This document shows, piece after piece, positions 10,014 through 22,599 of a stretch of 64,000 nt of DNA (position 1 is its first letter; every line of letters starts with the position of its first letter). The DNA is from Dryococelus australis (lineage: Eukaryota; Arthropoda; Insecta; Phasmatodea; Phasmatidae): contig CM056994.1 of assembly GCA_029891345.1 (NCBI GenBank), positions 57,009,251 to 57,073,250 of the forward strand. Direction: 5' to 3'. The position numbers were made by a program, and so were the translations under genes. The notes below the pieces were generated by a model that worked only from the letters and a program-made list of their open reading frames with translations, made no database searches and was not told the DNA's origin.

Positions 10014-11868
10014 TACACTCGAGTATAAAGTTCTTTACTTAGCAACTATTCTCTACTTGATTCAAGTTATTATAGTTTTCACACATTTTTGTTTTAAAAG
10101 TTTAGCACAATTGTAATGATTTTTGAGGAAACGGCTATTCAAATACAAACTGCTTTACAGGAGCTTATAATTTATCAAACATGCCATTGAGTTCATAATT
10201 AAGTCTCAACGCAATGTAACCATAAGAGGGTTAAGCCACAAAGGGGCCGGGGGCGGGGGGTTGATCAACTCGCACCTTTCTTGAGCAGTGGGTCTTGGAA
10301 AACAGAATTCCTCTTCCTTTCCCCCGTTCGACTGCAAGGAGTGACGTCTGGTTGTTCTGCCTATATTTATAGCTGCCCATAAAGTTATTCCAGGAATAGC
10401 TGACGTAAACTGCACGCTTCTAAAACGGTAGACCATAACTTAGACTGGTATTGGGTAAGATCATGCTTGAACGCCTGTATCCAACGCTTATCCTACCTCG
10501 CACCTTCATTAAACAGTAGTCCATACTAGTAATGGTAAGAATAATTTGTATTATTTTGCAAAGAGATGATATTCAGGGTTGATGTAATTGTTTGAGAATC
10601 GAGGTGTAACACATTTCCGAATTATACCATATCTATGATACACGACAAATATTGTCTAATGATTCTCGAAACAACATAATGCCTCCCAACTTGGTTTGAA
10701 ACCTCAGTTTCCCGATATTTCGAATACCTGCAAAATATAACATGAATATTACAGATAATTTTAATTCCGTAAATTTAACATCATTTATCGTTATAAGTAG
10801 ATTATATGTTACAGATGGTAACCTACAACCTTCTTGAGGTTCGTTTTACTACCAGAATTTATTTTACATTGTATCTTCGCCCTAGCAGACACATTTTGAG
10901 TAAAGTAGTGAGATAGAAATGCTTAAAGCAAATGTAGCTACAAAAAAATAATTTGTGGAAGCATATGTTTACCAATAGACAGTAGCCTAACACTTTACGA
11001 CCTATCTGGCGAAATTAGAATAAAATAGTTTAACTCTTTAGTTTGTACACTGAAACATCATTACCTTCACAACATGTTACAAAACGGCCATTTTCGCCGA
11101 TAACACCCTTAGGTTCGGTTATCCACTTGATCCAGTCATCTACTTGATTACTTCCCTAGACTTTCACCAGTTGCATTGGAAAGGTACAAAATGTACCTGT
11201 TAAGATATCAGTAACAGTTCCATAACTCAGTTTGGACAAATAAAGCCGGTTCTCTGTCCTAGCAGTTGCTGAATCCCTACTTAGTATTGCTTTTCGAAAC
11301 AATATTCTTCAGCCTACTAAACAACTGGCTGATGAAGCCAGTATTCGTAACTTCAATAGTGCAAACATTTTTTCCCCCTATAGTACGTCCAATTTTGATT
11401 TTAAAAAAATCTGGATTTTTCGTCTGGTGTTTCATCTGCAATATTGCCTCCATCATTTCCAACACATATTTATTTTTCCTGCACCGAAAATTGCTGGCGA
11501 ACTGTAACTGCGTATATGAGCGATAGTATATTTATCACTACTTTATGATATTAAAATTCCATCGTAACTCAAATAATAGACTACGCGTGGAATTTTGGAG
11601 AAAATTAGGAAGAATTGGTAAGGGAGCCATGCTTAAGATGTCGCGGAAATGAGAGGTTCCGCGATTACTTTGTTTTCCCTACTGCGAGATCGGTTTTAAC
11701 AGTTTAAGAAACATAACCTCTTGTTCGAAATTGTTATTATCGTTATTATGCAAATATAACAGGCCACACTAATACTTGCTTGGAAAAGCATTTGCTAAAT
11801 AGTTTGTGTCCACTCACTAAAATCTGTATTAAATTTGAATTATCAATTTGGGACTCTGAGTTACTCCT
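10014..11868. other. AT-rich noncoding stretch
   Basis: Nothing gene-like was identified. A purine/C-rich patch at 10,240-10,330 gives short open frames without supporting features. Confidence 0.4.
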
Positions 11869-11880
11869 AGGCATGATGCC

Positions 11881-12066
11881 GACCTCCCGTGGCGCAGTCG
11901 GTTGGTGCGCCGCAGGTCTGGGGTGCGGGAGGTCCTGGGTTCGAATCCCAGGTAAGGCATGGGTGTTAAAGTTAGGTCATAAGTTACTTTGTAAGCTGTC
12001 CCTTGATATGCCTTCAGGCATAACACTGGGGGACGTTAATAAGTCCTTTCCAATCAAATTCCAATC
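11881..12066 (+). mobile_element. tRNA-derived SINE, family S2
   Basis: The head has box A (GTGGCGCAGTCGGTTGGTGC) and a perfect box B (GGTTCGAATCC, 11,940-11,950) at tRNA-like spacing of about 50 bp, so an RNA polymerase III promoter may still be intact. The body carries GTTAAAGTTAGGTCATAAGT and GGGGGACGTTAATAAG and ends in CAAT-rich repeats (TTTCCAATC, ATTCCAATCC). A second copy lies at 47,318-47,488 on the minus strand. Confidence 0.85.
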
Positions 12067-13347
12067 CAATTATAGACATGACGTCGAGGCATTCTGCTCA
12101 AGTGTTGATGGAGAAACATCTGGATTGGTCCAGACCACCCATTTCCAAAATTGACCTCCGAGGCAATCAGCGAGTTATTCGAAGCCTAATAAAATACAAA
12201 GATATCCATTGCATTGAAAGTCTGTATGTTTATTTATGATTCTTGGTTATGTTTTTAGTTACTCTTTATTTTTTCACACAAACTGACACCAGAATTTCTC
12301 CAATCGGATGAGCCGTACATTTACATTTAACGTACTGCTCATTCTCAAAGAGTAATTTGCCACGGACCCGAGAGCACAATTTCGTGACGCCCACTTTCTG
12401 AACATAAGGGCTGGCGAGTTGTGAGACGTTGTCACGTCAAAATAATTTTGCACTATGTGGAAAAGTGTTTCGCGTGCAAACTTGCCGTAAAATGACCCCA
12501 CCAGACTCGTTGTTTTCAGGTATAAAATTATGTAAACAGTGCGCAAAACCGAAATTTGTCAAGCCAATAAATTATTTCCTTCGCTGTAATTTATCTCCAA
12601 GAATGACTTGTGAAAACTATTACGAGACTGTGAAAAGCTTCGGCCGCTCCCACACGTGACTCGGGACTGCATCAAAGTAAGTTCGAGCCAGGCGTGGTCA
12701 TGCTATGTTTACAAGTGTGTAGCGAAAAAAGTTGGATCTCATGATGGACTTTATTATTTTTCTGCATCTAAACTGTTGTTCCAGATATACAAATAATATT
12801 TAGAGTTTTTGAATGAACTGGCAACTATAGACACACGAATAAAGCAAGTAATAAATAAGTAGACTTGAAAAAAATCGCGTTATTATTCGGCATCAGGCTG
12901 AACTTCACAGTACTGTATAAACAGGAGTTGGCATCGTTATTCCATTGGCTGCAACATATGTGCGAGGCCACGCCCTTTATGACTGAACTGCATGTGATTG
13001 GGGCACACAGTTGTGAAGTGTTCATTTATTGCCGCAGTGTTTCCCAGGGCGTGTCAGATAAAGTATAGTCCAATATTAAACCATCGCAGAGATGCGTGTG
13101 TTTAAAGTTTAATGTGTCCCTAAAAATTAACGTGAATTTCACAGGTCTCTATAAATAATAAACATGTATCCGCCAGTGCAGCGTTTCGGTAATTTAGGAT
13201 GTGTGATTCGTGCACCGCCGGAAGTCGGGAAACTGCGGGTGTGTTCTCAAATCGTTTAGCTCAAATATAAATATTAAAATCCTTAAGGCGAAATTCCTCC
13301 TGAACAAACGCGTTTGAAACTAACGTTTCAAGCTTAAATGCCATTTT
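12067..13347. other. Noncoding stretch, no feature recognised
   Basis: Mixed AT-rich sequence with short chance frames on both strands. No repeat partner was found in this window. Confidence 0.4.
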
Positions 13348-13369
13348 GGGGGGGGGGTGGGGGGGGGGG
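13348..13369 (+). repeat. G10-T-G11 run (G-quadruplex-prone)
   Basis: Two long G homopolymers separated by a single T. It belongs to a window-wide set of G/C runs (3,740; 34,790; 38,002; 46,681; 53,225; 54,778; 56,044; 60,121; 63,955). Confidence 0.95.
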
Positions 13370-14357
13370 AAAGGAAGAATTTTTAGGAAAAACGTTTCGG
13401 CGCAACGAATTTGTGCTCAAATGCTCTTTAGGTCAAACCCCGCACTCTTGCATGCAAAGAGATGTGCCAAGTGGAAAATAAACAAATCCACAAACAGTCG
13501 GTTTCTGTCGTTAACTCTGTACTTGTTCCTGCGTGTGCTGTTGCCTGATATCTTTATCCAGCCTTGAAAAAAATGCTATTTTCGTTGCTTGCGCACCATG
13601 CAATCACAATTATAGGGTTTCTCACAGGCTTCAGTTTCAAAGGAGCCGCTCAGCTTTGCGTCGCAGGATTGGATTCCTTTACGAGTTGGCAGGGAGGCAA
13701 ACAGATAAAAATTCTCTTAATCAGGCCGTTTGCTTAACCACCCATTTGTTTCTCAGCTCGCCAGTTACGTCACAAAGCTGAAGCAATCCGGCAACAGTGA
13801 GCGCCATAAGCCCTATATTGCAATCTAACTGTGAGACGGACTATAGGCACTACCAACACATCTTTTCTCGCTATTTTCCTCGCATTTATTATAAATGAAT
13901 TATTATAAATTACAAATAAAAGTATATAAAACTTCAATTCAACGAAAGATAAGGTGCTTTCACGTTAACACATGTATGAAACGTTTGTGACACATGGAAT
14001 ATATTTCGGAAATTAAACATGACACACATGGGATGATTTTTCAAATGTTTGATTACAAAAGTGTGAAGAAACCACGAATAAACTATAACTGCGTTACAAC
14101 GTATTCCACCAGTTCTTATAAGAAAAATTGGCAGTATTTTCCTACGTATGACCTAAAGTGTTTTTAAATATTTGTGAGAAATAACTGACTTACCACTGAA
14201 CAAGGTGAGTTCCGTACACTAAACTCATTGATAAATTAACGGTGTATTGAGGCATATCAAGTTATGTTATTAATTTCTTTATTCACAATACAAAATAGCG
14301 AAAAAAGATATTGATTCATGTGCCTGGTGGTGTGGTTCATTTGATGCATTTTCTCTA
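13370..14357. other. Noncoding stretch, no feature recognised
   Basis: AT-rich apart from 13,380-13,800. No gene or repeat partner was found. Confidence 0.4.
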
Positions 14358-14777
14358 CTGGCTGTTCACGGTAAAATTAGCACTTTTGAAAGCCTTGCTT
14401 AAGATGTACTTGTAAACCCGTTATGTATTCATCTACCCTATGTAAAATTAACATTTGTTATGGGCCTCATCACTTTATTCATGTGTCGGTCAAATGAAAC
14501 TGTGAAAATATTATAAAAGTAGGTATTGTACAAATCTGCTAATTTTTACACGTCAGTGCATTAAAAATACAGAAATCGAGAGAAATAATTTGTCATGACA
14601 AATGGTTACCGAACACGTTTTATTCGACATTAAGATATGGAACTACTTTCTATTCATCGTAACCAACTTTACTGGGCGAACGTCACTCAGTGCGCCCATT
14701 AATATACATGGATGCAGGGTCAGCGAATTTTTGCCAAGGTTCATTTCTAAAGTGCTCTCTTTATCGTGAACTGCCTT
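14358..14777 (+). mobile_element. M1-family MITE, copy 1
   Basis: Starts CTGGCTGTTCACGGTAAAAT and ends in the inverted form (TCTTTATCGTGAACTGCC), giving TIRs of about 30 bp. Internal landmarks shared with other M1 copies in the same order are GAAAGCC..TGCTTAAGAT, a CATCACTTTATTCATG block, TTCGACATTAAGATATGGAA, ACCAACTTTACTGGGCG and GCAGGGTCAG. No reading frame. A diverged, long-form copy of about 420 bp. Confidence 0.88.
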
Positions 14778-16803
14778 TAATGTTAGTGTGTCGTACTCGT
14801 TTATTGTATGCTGTGATACAAATTGAAAGAAAATATATTCTTCGGGTTATCATTTTGTCTTACGGTTGAAAATGATTTAAGTACTATTTTAATACAATTA
14901 AAGTGTAGCTTATTTAATCGTTCGTTTGCGATACGTTACCTCATGTGGTAAACTTTTCTCGAATGTTTGTAAGTGCTTGGGGATTTAGTGAAAAATATTA
15001 TTTTCAGTTAATTCTTTATGAACACACTGCGTTGAGTTAGTCTATATCAAAATGACAGGATTGGCTGTTCAGATAAGATTTATTTTCTTAGAACAATGCA
15101 TTTTGTACAATGCAAGATTTTCAACACGTGTACATAAAATGTTTTCGAAAAAAAAAAAATCTAAACTTTGGGCATTATAGCTACATATTCTGGTATCGGT
15201 AGAAGTACAGGCACAAAATTATGTTTTTCTGTTCTAGCTTAGTTTTCAATTGATATGCAGATTTCACTCGTCGATTCACTATTTTCGCAGCATTGGTACA
15301 TTGTTCTTTGGTACTTTTTTAAAGGTTTATAACAAGTAAACTGGCTTGGACTTACTGCGGAAAATTTTATATTAATTGTTTCCCCATTCCCAAAGACAGT
15401 AAAATAGTTTTCCTTAATGATGACTTCAACGAAATTTTCGCCTCTTTTTTTGTCGCATTGCGTGCCATAAACTTCTGCCACTTTACAGAACACCCAGCCG
15501 CAAGCTTTTACACGGTTTAGAACTCTCTAAAACTGAGCACTTCAGGAAACGGCTAAGTTAGTTGTGGGTAAAGGTGAGCCTGGTTGAGTTTAATTATCCG
15601 AGTACACCGTTCATTTTTTTAATACATGAACGGTCGTCTCTGCGTGGAAATAATTCCCAATTTTTTTGCTTTCTTTTGGTCTTATATTTAGTTACCGAAG
15701 ACGGTGGATGCAGCGAGATTAAGTTATGAAATACCTCGCCATTTTTCTGAGGCAATGTGAATTCTTCTTAAATACGTACATGCTGTACATCTGTGATTGA
15801 TCCGTAGACACTTAAGCTGTGACAAAAATGATTGCATTTAATAATAAAGAAACGTATAAATACGCTGGAACGTTGTAAAAAAATGTTGGTACTAACTATT
15901 ATTGCTAGTTGGCGGCGACAGTGGTCGTGTAGCCTTGTTAGATACGAGTAAAACCTAAAAAGTGAACCTAAAAAGTTGGGCGGCCGTCATTTATACCAAC
16001 TACTATAAAATAATCGAAATAATTTCTGCGTGGATAAATAATTCGATCGGTTTTACCAATCTATTTTGAACCTCAAAAATAAGTTTGTGTGCATGTATAT
16101 TTATAAAGTGCGCGTGTTTCAGTAGGTACCACTAGAAATTTATTATAAGAATAAAATGTGGAAATTCACCTTCACAAAGTTATTTTTGTGGTGAAAATAC
16201 AAATTATTTATACTAAGCACACAGCTATCTGCAAACGAATACAGAACAAAAACTTATCGTCAAAAACACTTCAGTTATCCTCTTGAACATAGTTTTTTTT
16301 TTTGCATAGGAAAAGCTTAAGGTGAATTCCCAGGAAATATTTTGCAACTGCCAGAATTTTTCAGGTATGTGAGAACATTTTGGAAAACACGCTGTATGAT
16401 GTCGCTTCTGAAAATGAAGCTTGATCGGTGTCACAGCTAAGAAACACACAAAGGTGACTGAAAGCAATCGCGATATATTCGGGATTTATTAAGGCTAAAC
16501 TTTCATTTCTGTAATATATTTTAAAATTCGTTTACATCATGTACCCCGTGAATCTCGTGACAAATAATTAATCAACGTTTAATCGGATACATTTAAAATC
16601 GATATGATGGAAATTTTTGTTGCACCTGCGAATATTTTAAAGTTTTTACTGACTTACTTACATCGAATTATATATCAAAATAAGATTATATGTCTGAAAG
16701 GGTTATTTTAATTTTATAAGTACAAGAGAAATCAATGCTGAATTAGAAACGTATTTAAGTTTTTAAAGGAATTGCAGTCCAATTCCTCGCTAAATGGATG
16801 CTG
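14778..16803. other. AT-rich noncoding stretch
   Basis: No exon or repeat was recognised. The small minus-strand frames at 15,239-15,493 and 16,225-16,467 have no identifiable domain. Confidence 0.4.
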
Positions 16804-17222
16804 TATGCTGTTCACGGTAAAATGAGCACTTTTGAAAGCCCTGCTCGATCTACTTGTATACTCATAGTGTAGTCTTCCCCCTTATGTAAAGTTAGCATTG
16901 CCATCGGCCTCATCACTTTGTTCATGCGTTGGCCATGTGAATCTGTGAAATTATTAGAAAAATAAATATTTTACAAATCTGTTAATTTTTACACTTTAAT
17001 GCATAAAATAACTCAAAGCGAATTAAATAATTTAAGTTGTCACAAATAGTTACCTTACACTTTTTATTCGACGTTAAGATAGGGAACTATTTTCCATCCA
17101 TCGTTACCAACTTTACTGGGGGCATGGCACTCAGTGAGCCCTTTAAAAAAATATGCCAGGCAGGAGCAGTGACGTTTTTCTACGGTTGATTCCAAAAGTG
17201 CTCACTTTATCGCGAATATCGT
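16804..17222 (+). mobile_element. M1-family MITE, copy 2
   Basis: Begins TATGCTGTTCACGGTAAAAT followed by GAGCACTTTTGAAAGCC and ends CAAAAGTGCTCACTTTATCG. It has the same internal landmarks as copy 1 (ATCACTTTGTTCATGCG, CGACGTTAAGAT, ACCAACTTTACTGGG). Long form, about 419 bp. Confidence 0.88.
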
Positions 17223-17761
17223 TTAGGCACTTGATCGATGCCAGTGTTAATATCTGAATATGACGGAAGAATAAATTGAGATAAAACGTAAGCAATTAAC
17301 AAAAACATTCAAAAGTACTAATCCAATAACGAACGGTTTATACAAAGTCCTTGGACGCGGAGATATTCGTGAAATTGGTTCACCAGGTAGTTTAAGAAGA
17401 CATAACTAACGCCATTGATATTAAGAAGTTTTGCGCCACGTCTCCAATTTTATATTTCGTATTTATTTATTGTTCGTTCGGACCTGACTAAACCTATACA
17501 CATTTTTGAAATGTGCAATATCTGAAGAGCTGTTATTACTGCCACGCCTGTAATCGTTACTTGCTTACAAATTGATGTAATTTTAATATAGTTAGAATAA
17601 TGTTTACAAACTTTATTTGCAGAATTCAGGAACAAAATAAGTAGACCTATCATCTTCGCTACCTTCGCCACTGGAACTCAGAACAAATTGGTATGAACTA
17701 AAGAAATTTCTAAGATTAGCAATAAATTAAATATACTAAAAATGTAACGGCGCAAGGAGTG
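17223..17761. other. AT-rich noncoding stretch
   Basis: No feature was recognised between M1 copy 2 and the SINE. Confidence 0.4.
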
Positions 17762-18022
17762 AGTTAAGAGTGAAGATATTCGGGCGGCTTTTAACATAGA
17801 CCTTAAGAGCCGATGAGGGTGAAGCGAGGTGAGGATGAAGCAGAGCCGTGATGAAGAGGCGGGGAAACGGGAGATCCCCGAGAAAACCCACCAGCTAGCG
17901 GCATCGTCCGGCGAGATTTTTACACGCAAAAATTCGGGGACGACTCCGCCGGGAATCGAACACGGTTCGCATATCTGGGAGACAAGTAGTCTAACCAATA
18001 ACGCACCGCGGCACCAACCAGC
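17762..18022 (-). mobile_element. tRNA-derived SINE, family S1, nearly full length
   Basis: Read on the minus strand it starts GCCGCGGTGCGTTATTGGTT (box A) and has GTGTTCGATTCCCGGCGGAG (box B) about 50 bp later. It then has CCGGACGATGCCGCTAGCTG, GGTTTTCTCGGGGATCTCCC, a CACCTCGCTTCACCCTCATC block and a TTAAAAGCCGCCCGAATATC tail. Box B is close to consensus. The chance plus-strand translation (..REIPEKTHQLAASSGEI..) is the kind of spurious peptide I recall from Dryococelus australis predictions. Confidence 0.88.
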
Positions 18023-18312
18023 GTAAGGTTTTGGAAAAAGTCCTTAGGTTGTTAGTTTTATAATAATCATATCGATTGTAAATTTGGAATATTATAGTAT
18101 TGTTATGTAACCTTTAAGTATTTCATAAAATTTCATACTGTTCACCAATCTGCTAGTGTATACGAAAATTTATTAAATATTGAAAGGTAAATTTGCTATA
18201 CATTTTGTAAGACAGGGGTTAAACATATACGAAAAGGTTTTCGTCTCGGAAAGGTGCAAGAGTTATCTGGAAGGAGTCAGCCTGGTCGCGGAAATCCTGT
18301 TTGTCGCGGCAG

Positions 18313-18492
18313 TTAAGCGTGGTTCGTATGACGATCATGCCGGACAGAGCGGGGAAACTAGAAGAGCCAATCAGAAGCCACCCTCGGTTCCCGCGCGAAA
18401 TCGCAGAGACCGACTACGGCTTCCGATTGGGCTGTTCTAGTTTTCCGCCCTGTCTCTTCGGCGTGACCGGCGTGCATGTGAACCAGGCTTAA
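18313..18492. mobile_element. 180-bp palindromic MITE, TTAA-bounded
   Basis: The outer ends TTAAGCGTGGTTC and GAACCAGGCTTAA are inverted. The arms continue with GGAAACTAGAAGAGCCAATC against its partner GATTGGGCTGTTCTAGTTTT, and then TTCCCGCGCGAAATCGC near the centre. It is GC-rich relative to its flanks. The TTAA/TAA boundary would fit a PIF/Harbinger-type or piggyBac-type target, which the sequence does not decide. Confidence 0.75.
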
Positions 18493-18636
18493 CACAGTGC
18501 TTGTTGTCCGTGCGTGCCCTTGGAAGTCCGCGAGCCTTTGCCTGGAAATGAGTCGAGCCTTGACATTGCCGTCTCCCGAAGGACTAGTGCCGCCTAATCC
18601 GCCGGCTTTCAACACCGCGCGGCGTATCGCTGCAGT

Positions 18637-19062
18637 CAGGCTGTTCCCGGAAAACTGAGCACTTGCGAAAGCCCTGCCCATCGCATACTTTCTTGCTCAT
18701 AGCTTATTCTTCCGACGTGTGCGAAATCGACATTGCACATGGGCCTGGTCACTATATCCGTGCGTCGGTCGAGTGAAACTGTGGAATTACTAGAAAAATT
18801 AATATTTGACGTGTTCTATTCGATGTTCAATCTTACACGCATTAAAAAGTAGCAAGTTAAGGGAATTAATTTGGTGTTCGCAAATGTTATCCTGACACTT
18901 TGTGTTCAATGGCGACAGACCGAACTACCTTTTCTCCATCATTACCAATTTTACTGCATGCACGCCAGTCGTAGTGCTCGTTAAAATACATGCAGATGGG
19001 GGCAGTGACATTTTTCGAAGGTTTATTTCAAACTTGCTGAAATTACGCTGTGAACAACCTAT
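18637..19062 (+). mobile_element. M1-family MITE, copy 3 (diverged)
   Basis: Begins TCAGGCTGTTCCCGG, then AGCACTTGCGAAAGCCCTGC, and ends TTACGCTGTGAACAACCTAT. Internal landmarks (ATATCCGTGCGTCGGTCGAG, CATTACCAATTTTACTG, GGGGCAGTGACATTTTTC) follow the family order. Its right end shares TATA with the next copy. Confidence 0.85.
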
Positions 19063-19297
19063 ATAGGCTGTTCGTGGTAAAGTGAGCACTTTTGACGGCC
19101 TAGTTACTTTTTCCTTTCAGCCATTTTTTATCCTTTAACCACCGTTTTAAATAATTTTTGCCATGTAAGTAATAAACACAGTGAGTATGTTCCACCGCAC
19201 TCGAAAGGTAACTTATATGGTTAAAATAAAATATATTTGACCATTATTATAAATAAGAGAGCCTTCAAAAGTGCTCACTTTATCGTGACCAGCGTAT
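19062..19297 (+). mobile_element. M1-family MITE, copy 4 (short form)
   Basis: Begins TATAGGCTGTTCGTGGTAAA and ends AAGTGCTCACTTTATCGTGA then CCAGCGTATA. Only the TIRs and a ~170-bp interior unlike the long form are present; the short copies at 39,575 and 61,117 have the same architecture. It abuts copy 3 head-to-tail. Confidence 0.85.
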
Positions 19298-19531
19298 AGT
19301 TGGGCTTTGTATGTGCATGACAAGAAGAGAGTATTTAGGGTCGTTGACTACAAATAAGTATATTTATTTTATTTAATATCTATTCCACATACGGTTCAGA
19401 TTGTAGCCTAGAGATTATCTGTGATAAATCTGTCTTCGCAAATAAAATTAAGTTCATAGTTCTCCATAACTAAAAGTCAAAATCCAAATTTTACACTTTT
19501 ATAAATGTACAAGTAATGAAAACTGACTTAA

Positions 19532-19816
19532 GTATGGAAATGAGATAATTCACTCTGAAAGACGATGTCAGGAGCTACTGCAAGACTTCTATAAACTCGG
19601 ACAAGGAAATGTTTTTGCAATTAAAAAAATAGCTTTAAATAAGGGAACACTTTCATTTTTTTGATTTCTTGCTGCCCCTGAATTTTCGTGAAGCAACTTT
19701 GGCTAATCATGCCTTGAAATGAATTGAGGCAAGACCTTTAAGTTGCCGTGTTAGATTTTCTGCAAATAGTTTGGTTTATTTTATTTCTGAAATACAATAA
19801 TAAACAGTAAAAATTG
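19532..19816 (+). repeat. Dispersed repeat R2, copy 1 (partner 30,822)
   Basis: About 285 bp aligning with 30,822-31,100 in the same orientation at perhaps 80-85% by eye. Shared blocks are AGTATGGAAATGAGA, AATAGCTTTAAATAAGGGAA, TGCCTTGAAATGAATTGAGG and CAGTAAAAAT. No TIR or target-site duplication was found. It may be an internal fragment of a larger transposon. Confidence 0.8.
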
Positions 19817-21059
19817 AATTTTTCTTATGACAATTGAAAAGTTTTAACTTTGTTTTAATTTGCAGAAAATTTAGACAACAAAATACTCCTCATGTTACAA
19901 AATATAGTGTGTAATAGTTTTTTTCATAATTTAGTAAATACAGCGATTTCGCACTGGTGAAATTTTTCTTTACACTTTACCCCTGTATGGCTGAAAGAAA
20001 AGACATGATTAGTGATTTCGTATACGCTACAATTAACTTTGTGTACTTGAGCTACAATGCACATTTGAACACTTTGTTCTTGTAAAATCATTTTTAAACA
20101 TGAAACACAATTACTAATATTTATTGCACACAATTAAATCCTTTTTTATACTATGTCCTACGGACTATAATTAGATATCTGGATACTAAGAAGTCTACGA
20201 TGGGATGTAGAAGGATTTTTGTATCGAAACGTAGTATATCATTACTTTTTATTATACTTTCAATACATTGTTTTACAATGAATTAGTCCCCCACTACGTT
20301 TCGGTACTTAGGGAAGGATTGAAAGGAGTTTTATCCTATCTTTTCTCTATATTCATATAGTGACTTTTGTTTGATGCTATATTATCATGTAACTTGTTGC
20401 GTACACAATATAATTATGCTATGTTACTCTTGAACATGAAAATTTGTTTGCTTGTAACTAAAAATTTGTAGTGACAATTACAAAATATTTTGTGTATAAC
20501 CTTATTAATAGTTGACACTTAGATAATGTAATTCAATGTTAATTAACTTTAATCTCGATTTTTGAGAATCTACACCTATATTTTTTTTTTCTACATTTAT
20601 TTCCTTTCTACTGTGTGTAGGCTGAAATTATTTTCTAAAAGCACATTTCTATCCTTAAGGTAATACCCTGAAAACTATGTCGTATAACAACAAAGTTAAT
20701 ATACTCGTTAACAATCTGTAACTCTATGCAAGTAAAATATTTTCTCTTGTTTCTTAATGGTTCACACCTTATGTGAGGATATCAATTAACTTTGAAAAAT
20801 ATTATTTCTAATAGCCTTTAAACACCTATAGGCCTATAAGAGCTGTTAAATCATTTCTGGAGCGTGTATACAACATGTGTGTTATTAATATAGCAATTTC
20901 TATATACGTTTGTGTTTGAGTTACGCACGCTTGGGCTATATGTATGTATTTTTGTGTTCGTGTGTGTGTGACCTGTTGATCTAACCTGGCCCGGGTGTAA
21001 TAGTCTGTTGAACTATGTTATTGAAGTGTGGGTCCGTGTTACCTCGTGGTGAAATGTGT
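19817..21059. other. AT-rich noncoding stretch
   Basis: It contains the inverted repeat annotated at 20,221-20,310 and a GT-rich patch near 20,950. No gene was recognised. Confidence 0.4.
20221..20310. repeat. Inverted repeat around CGAAACGTAGT, with a nested hairpin
   Basis: GTATCGAAACGTAGT (20,221-20,235) and ACTACGTTTCGGTAC (20,296-20,310) pair with one mismatch. Inside, CATTGTTTTACAATG forms a smaller hairpin. CCGAAACGT-type strings are common near the ends of some retroelements (Penelope-like), but nothing else supports that here. Confidence 0.5.
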
Positions 21060-21285
21060 TTGCGTACGTCACGCACGCGTGTTCGCTGCGCAACTGACGT
21101 CACTGGCCGCTCTGCTAACTGCCTGCCATTGTTCCGCTGTTCCGCTTGTTAGGCTGTTCCCCCCTCCGGAGGGTCGCGTCACGTGTCGCTGTGACGTGCT
21201 GCTCTGAAACACACTTTCAATTTTATTCATATTCTGAAGTAAAAACATATTTTCTATGCCTCTTATTCTATATAAAAACCCTGTG
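21060..21285 (+). promoter_or_regulatory. Promoter-like cluster: CRE, E-box, TATA
   Basis: A GC/CpG-rich patch contains a full CRE (TGACGTCA, about 21,096) and GTCACGTGTCGCTGTGACGTG (E-box CACGTG plus CRE half sites, about 21,178-21,198). TATATAAAAA follows at about 21,269 on the plus strand. The spacing would place a start near 21,300. A possible donor, TATAAG|GTGAAG (about 21,331), could close a noncoding first exon. No protein-coding exon is seen. Confidence 0.35.
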
Positions 21286-21949
21286 CTTAACTGTAAAATC
21301 CTGTGGTCTTCAGACATTTGTCTGTATAAGGTGAAGATGTTACGGTTTATTTAGGCAGCTTATTTACTTTAATACAATTACAAGTGTCCCAATAAAATTT
21401 TTATACCTTAACATTAGATTATTTACATCACTTCAAAGTTAGTTATTACTACCACAGTTCTTAACATTATTTATTGCATGCGCGCTGCTTAAATACTTTG
21501 TGCGTTTAATTATTTATTTCCTTTTAATTATTAAAACATATGGTATTTTATGCAACCAACATACACTTAAATTATTACTCTCCTATTATGATTTATTTTA
21601 TATACAAAGTATGCACACTTATTACAATCAAATATAATATTGTACGGTTATTCCTTTATAAACAAAATTTTTGCTCACTTTAACTCGTTTTTTCATTTTC
21701 TATAGTAAAACAATCATTAACACCGCTGTTAAATTACTTCGCCCTTATTCATATTCTCAATATTCTCACCACTGTTAGTGTCACATAATAATGATTTTCT
21801 GCTGTTTTATCCCAATGTTTCTTAATCTTTCACAACACTAATGCTTCACACTATAATATTGGATTTTGAGGAATACTTAACGATTTTAGCCTCGGGAGGT
21901 CTGGTCTATACCAAGTGCCCTCAGGGTACCCTTGCGGTCTACTGTGTAA

Positions 21950-22105
21950 TATACTCGACCCACAGCAAAAAGTCTTTAGGAATGCATCACTAGTAGCATG
22001 ATCCATAGCAAAAATCCGTAGCATTGCATAGCTTTGTCACATGGTCGGTCCATAGTAGAAACCATTAGTAAGTGATAGCTTTGTAGTATACTCAGCCCAC
22101 AGCAG
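21950..22105 (+). repeat. Diverged tandem array, ~40-47 bp unit
   Basis: CCCACAGCAAAAAGTC, TCCATAGCAAAAATCC, TCCATAGTAGAAACC and CCCACAGCAGAAACC start at about 21,959, 22,002, 22,049 and 22,088. GCATAGCTTTGTCAC and GTGATAGCTTTGTAG recur between them. Old and degenerate. Confidence 0.5.
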
Positions 22106-22599
22106 AAACCTTTTCGCTCTCTGAATCCCTCTGCGTGCCTAGAAACACTCCGATAGGCTAGCGGGGAATATTCTCTAAAAACACCACTCATCTCCGACTG
22201 ATTCCTGCTGTCTGGAGTACCTCTACAAAACAGCGGAATAGTGTATAGGCTCCCAAATTTCCTTCGGGTTTGACTTCCGACAGAGCCTCGAGTACTGCAC
22301 TCGTGTGAAAAACACAATGGGCTATACTAGTCGGTTGACTAGACCGCCATATGTCCCCATTCTCGTGACACTCGCGAAAAAAATGGTGACCTCCTGGGTA
22401 AATTTTTGGACGACTTTAACTCTAGTGGGTAACCATGGATTCGTTCTACGTGGCGGAAGGGATGTCAGGCGCACTATTTCCGTTTCTGTAAATACCCTTT
22501 CGTCCGTCTTATCCCGATCCATGTTGAAATATACCAGCGTTAAGTGTGAGAATCTTACTTCAAATTGTAGCTCAATGTTACAAACGGTGCAAATCAGTA

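Noticed and set aside
17678..18026. 106-codon minus and 65-codon plus frames
   Set aside because: Both are translations of an S1 SINE. The same applies to frames at 31.6, 43.2, 49.0, 50.0 and 56.3-56.8 kb.
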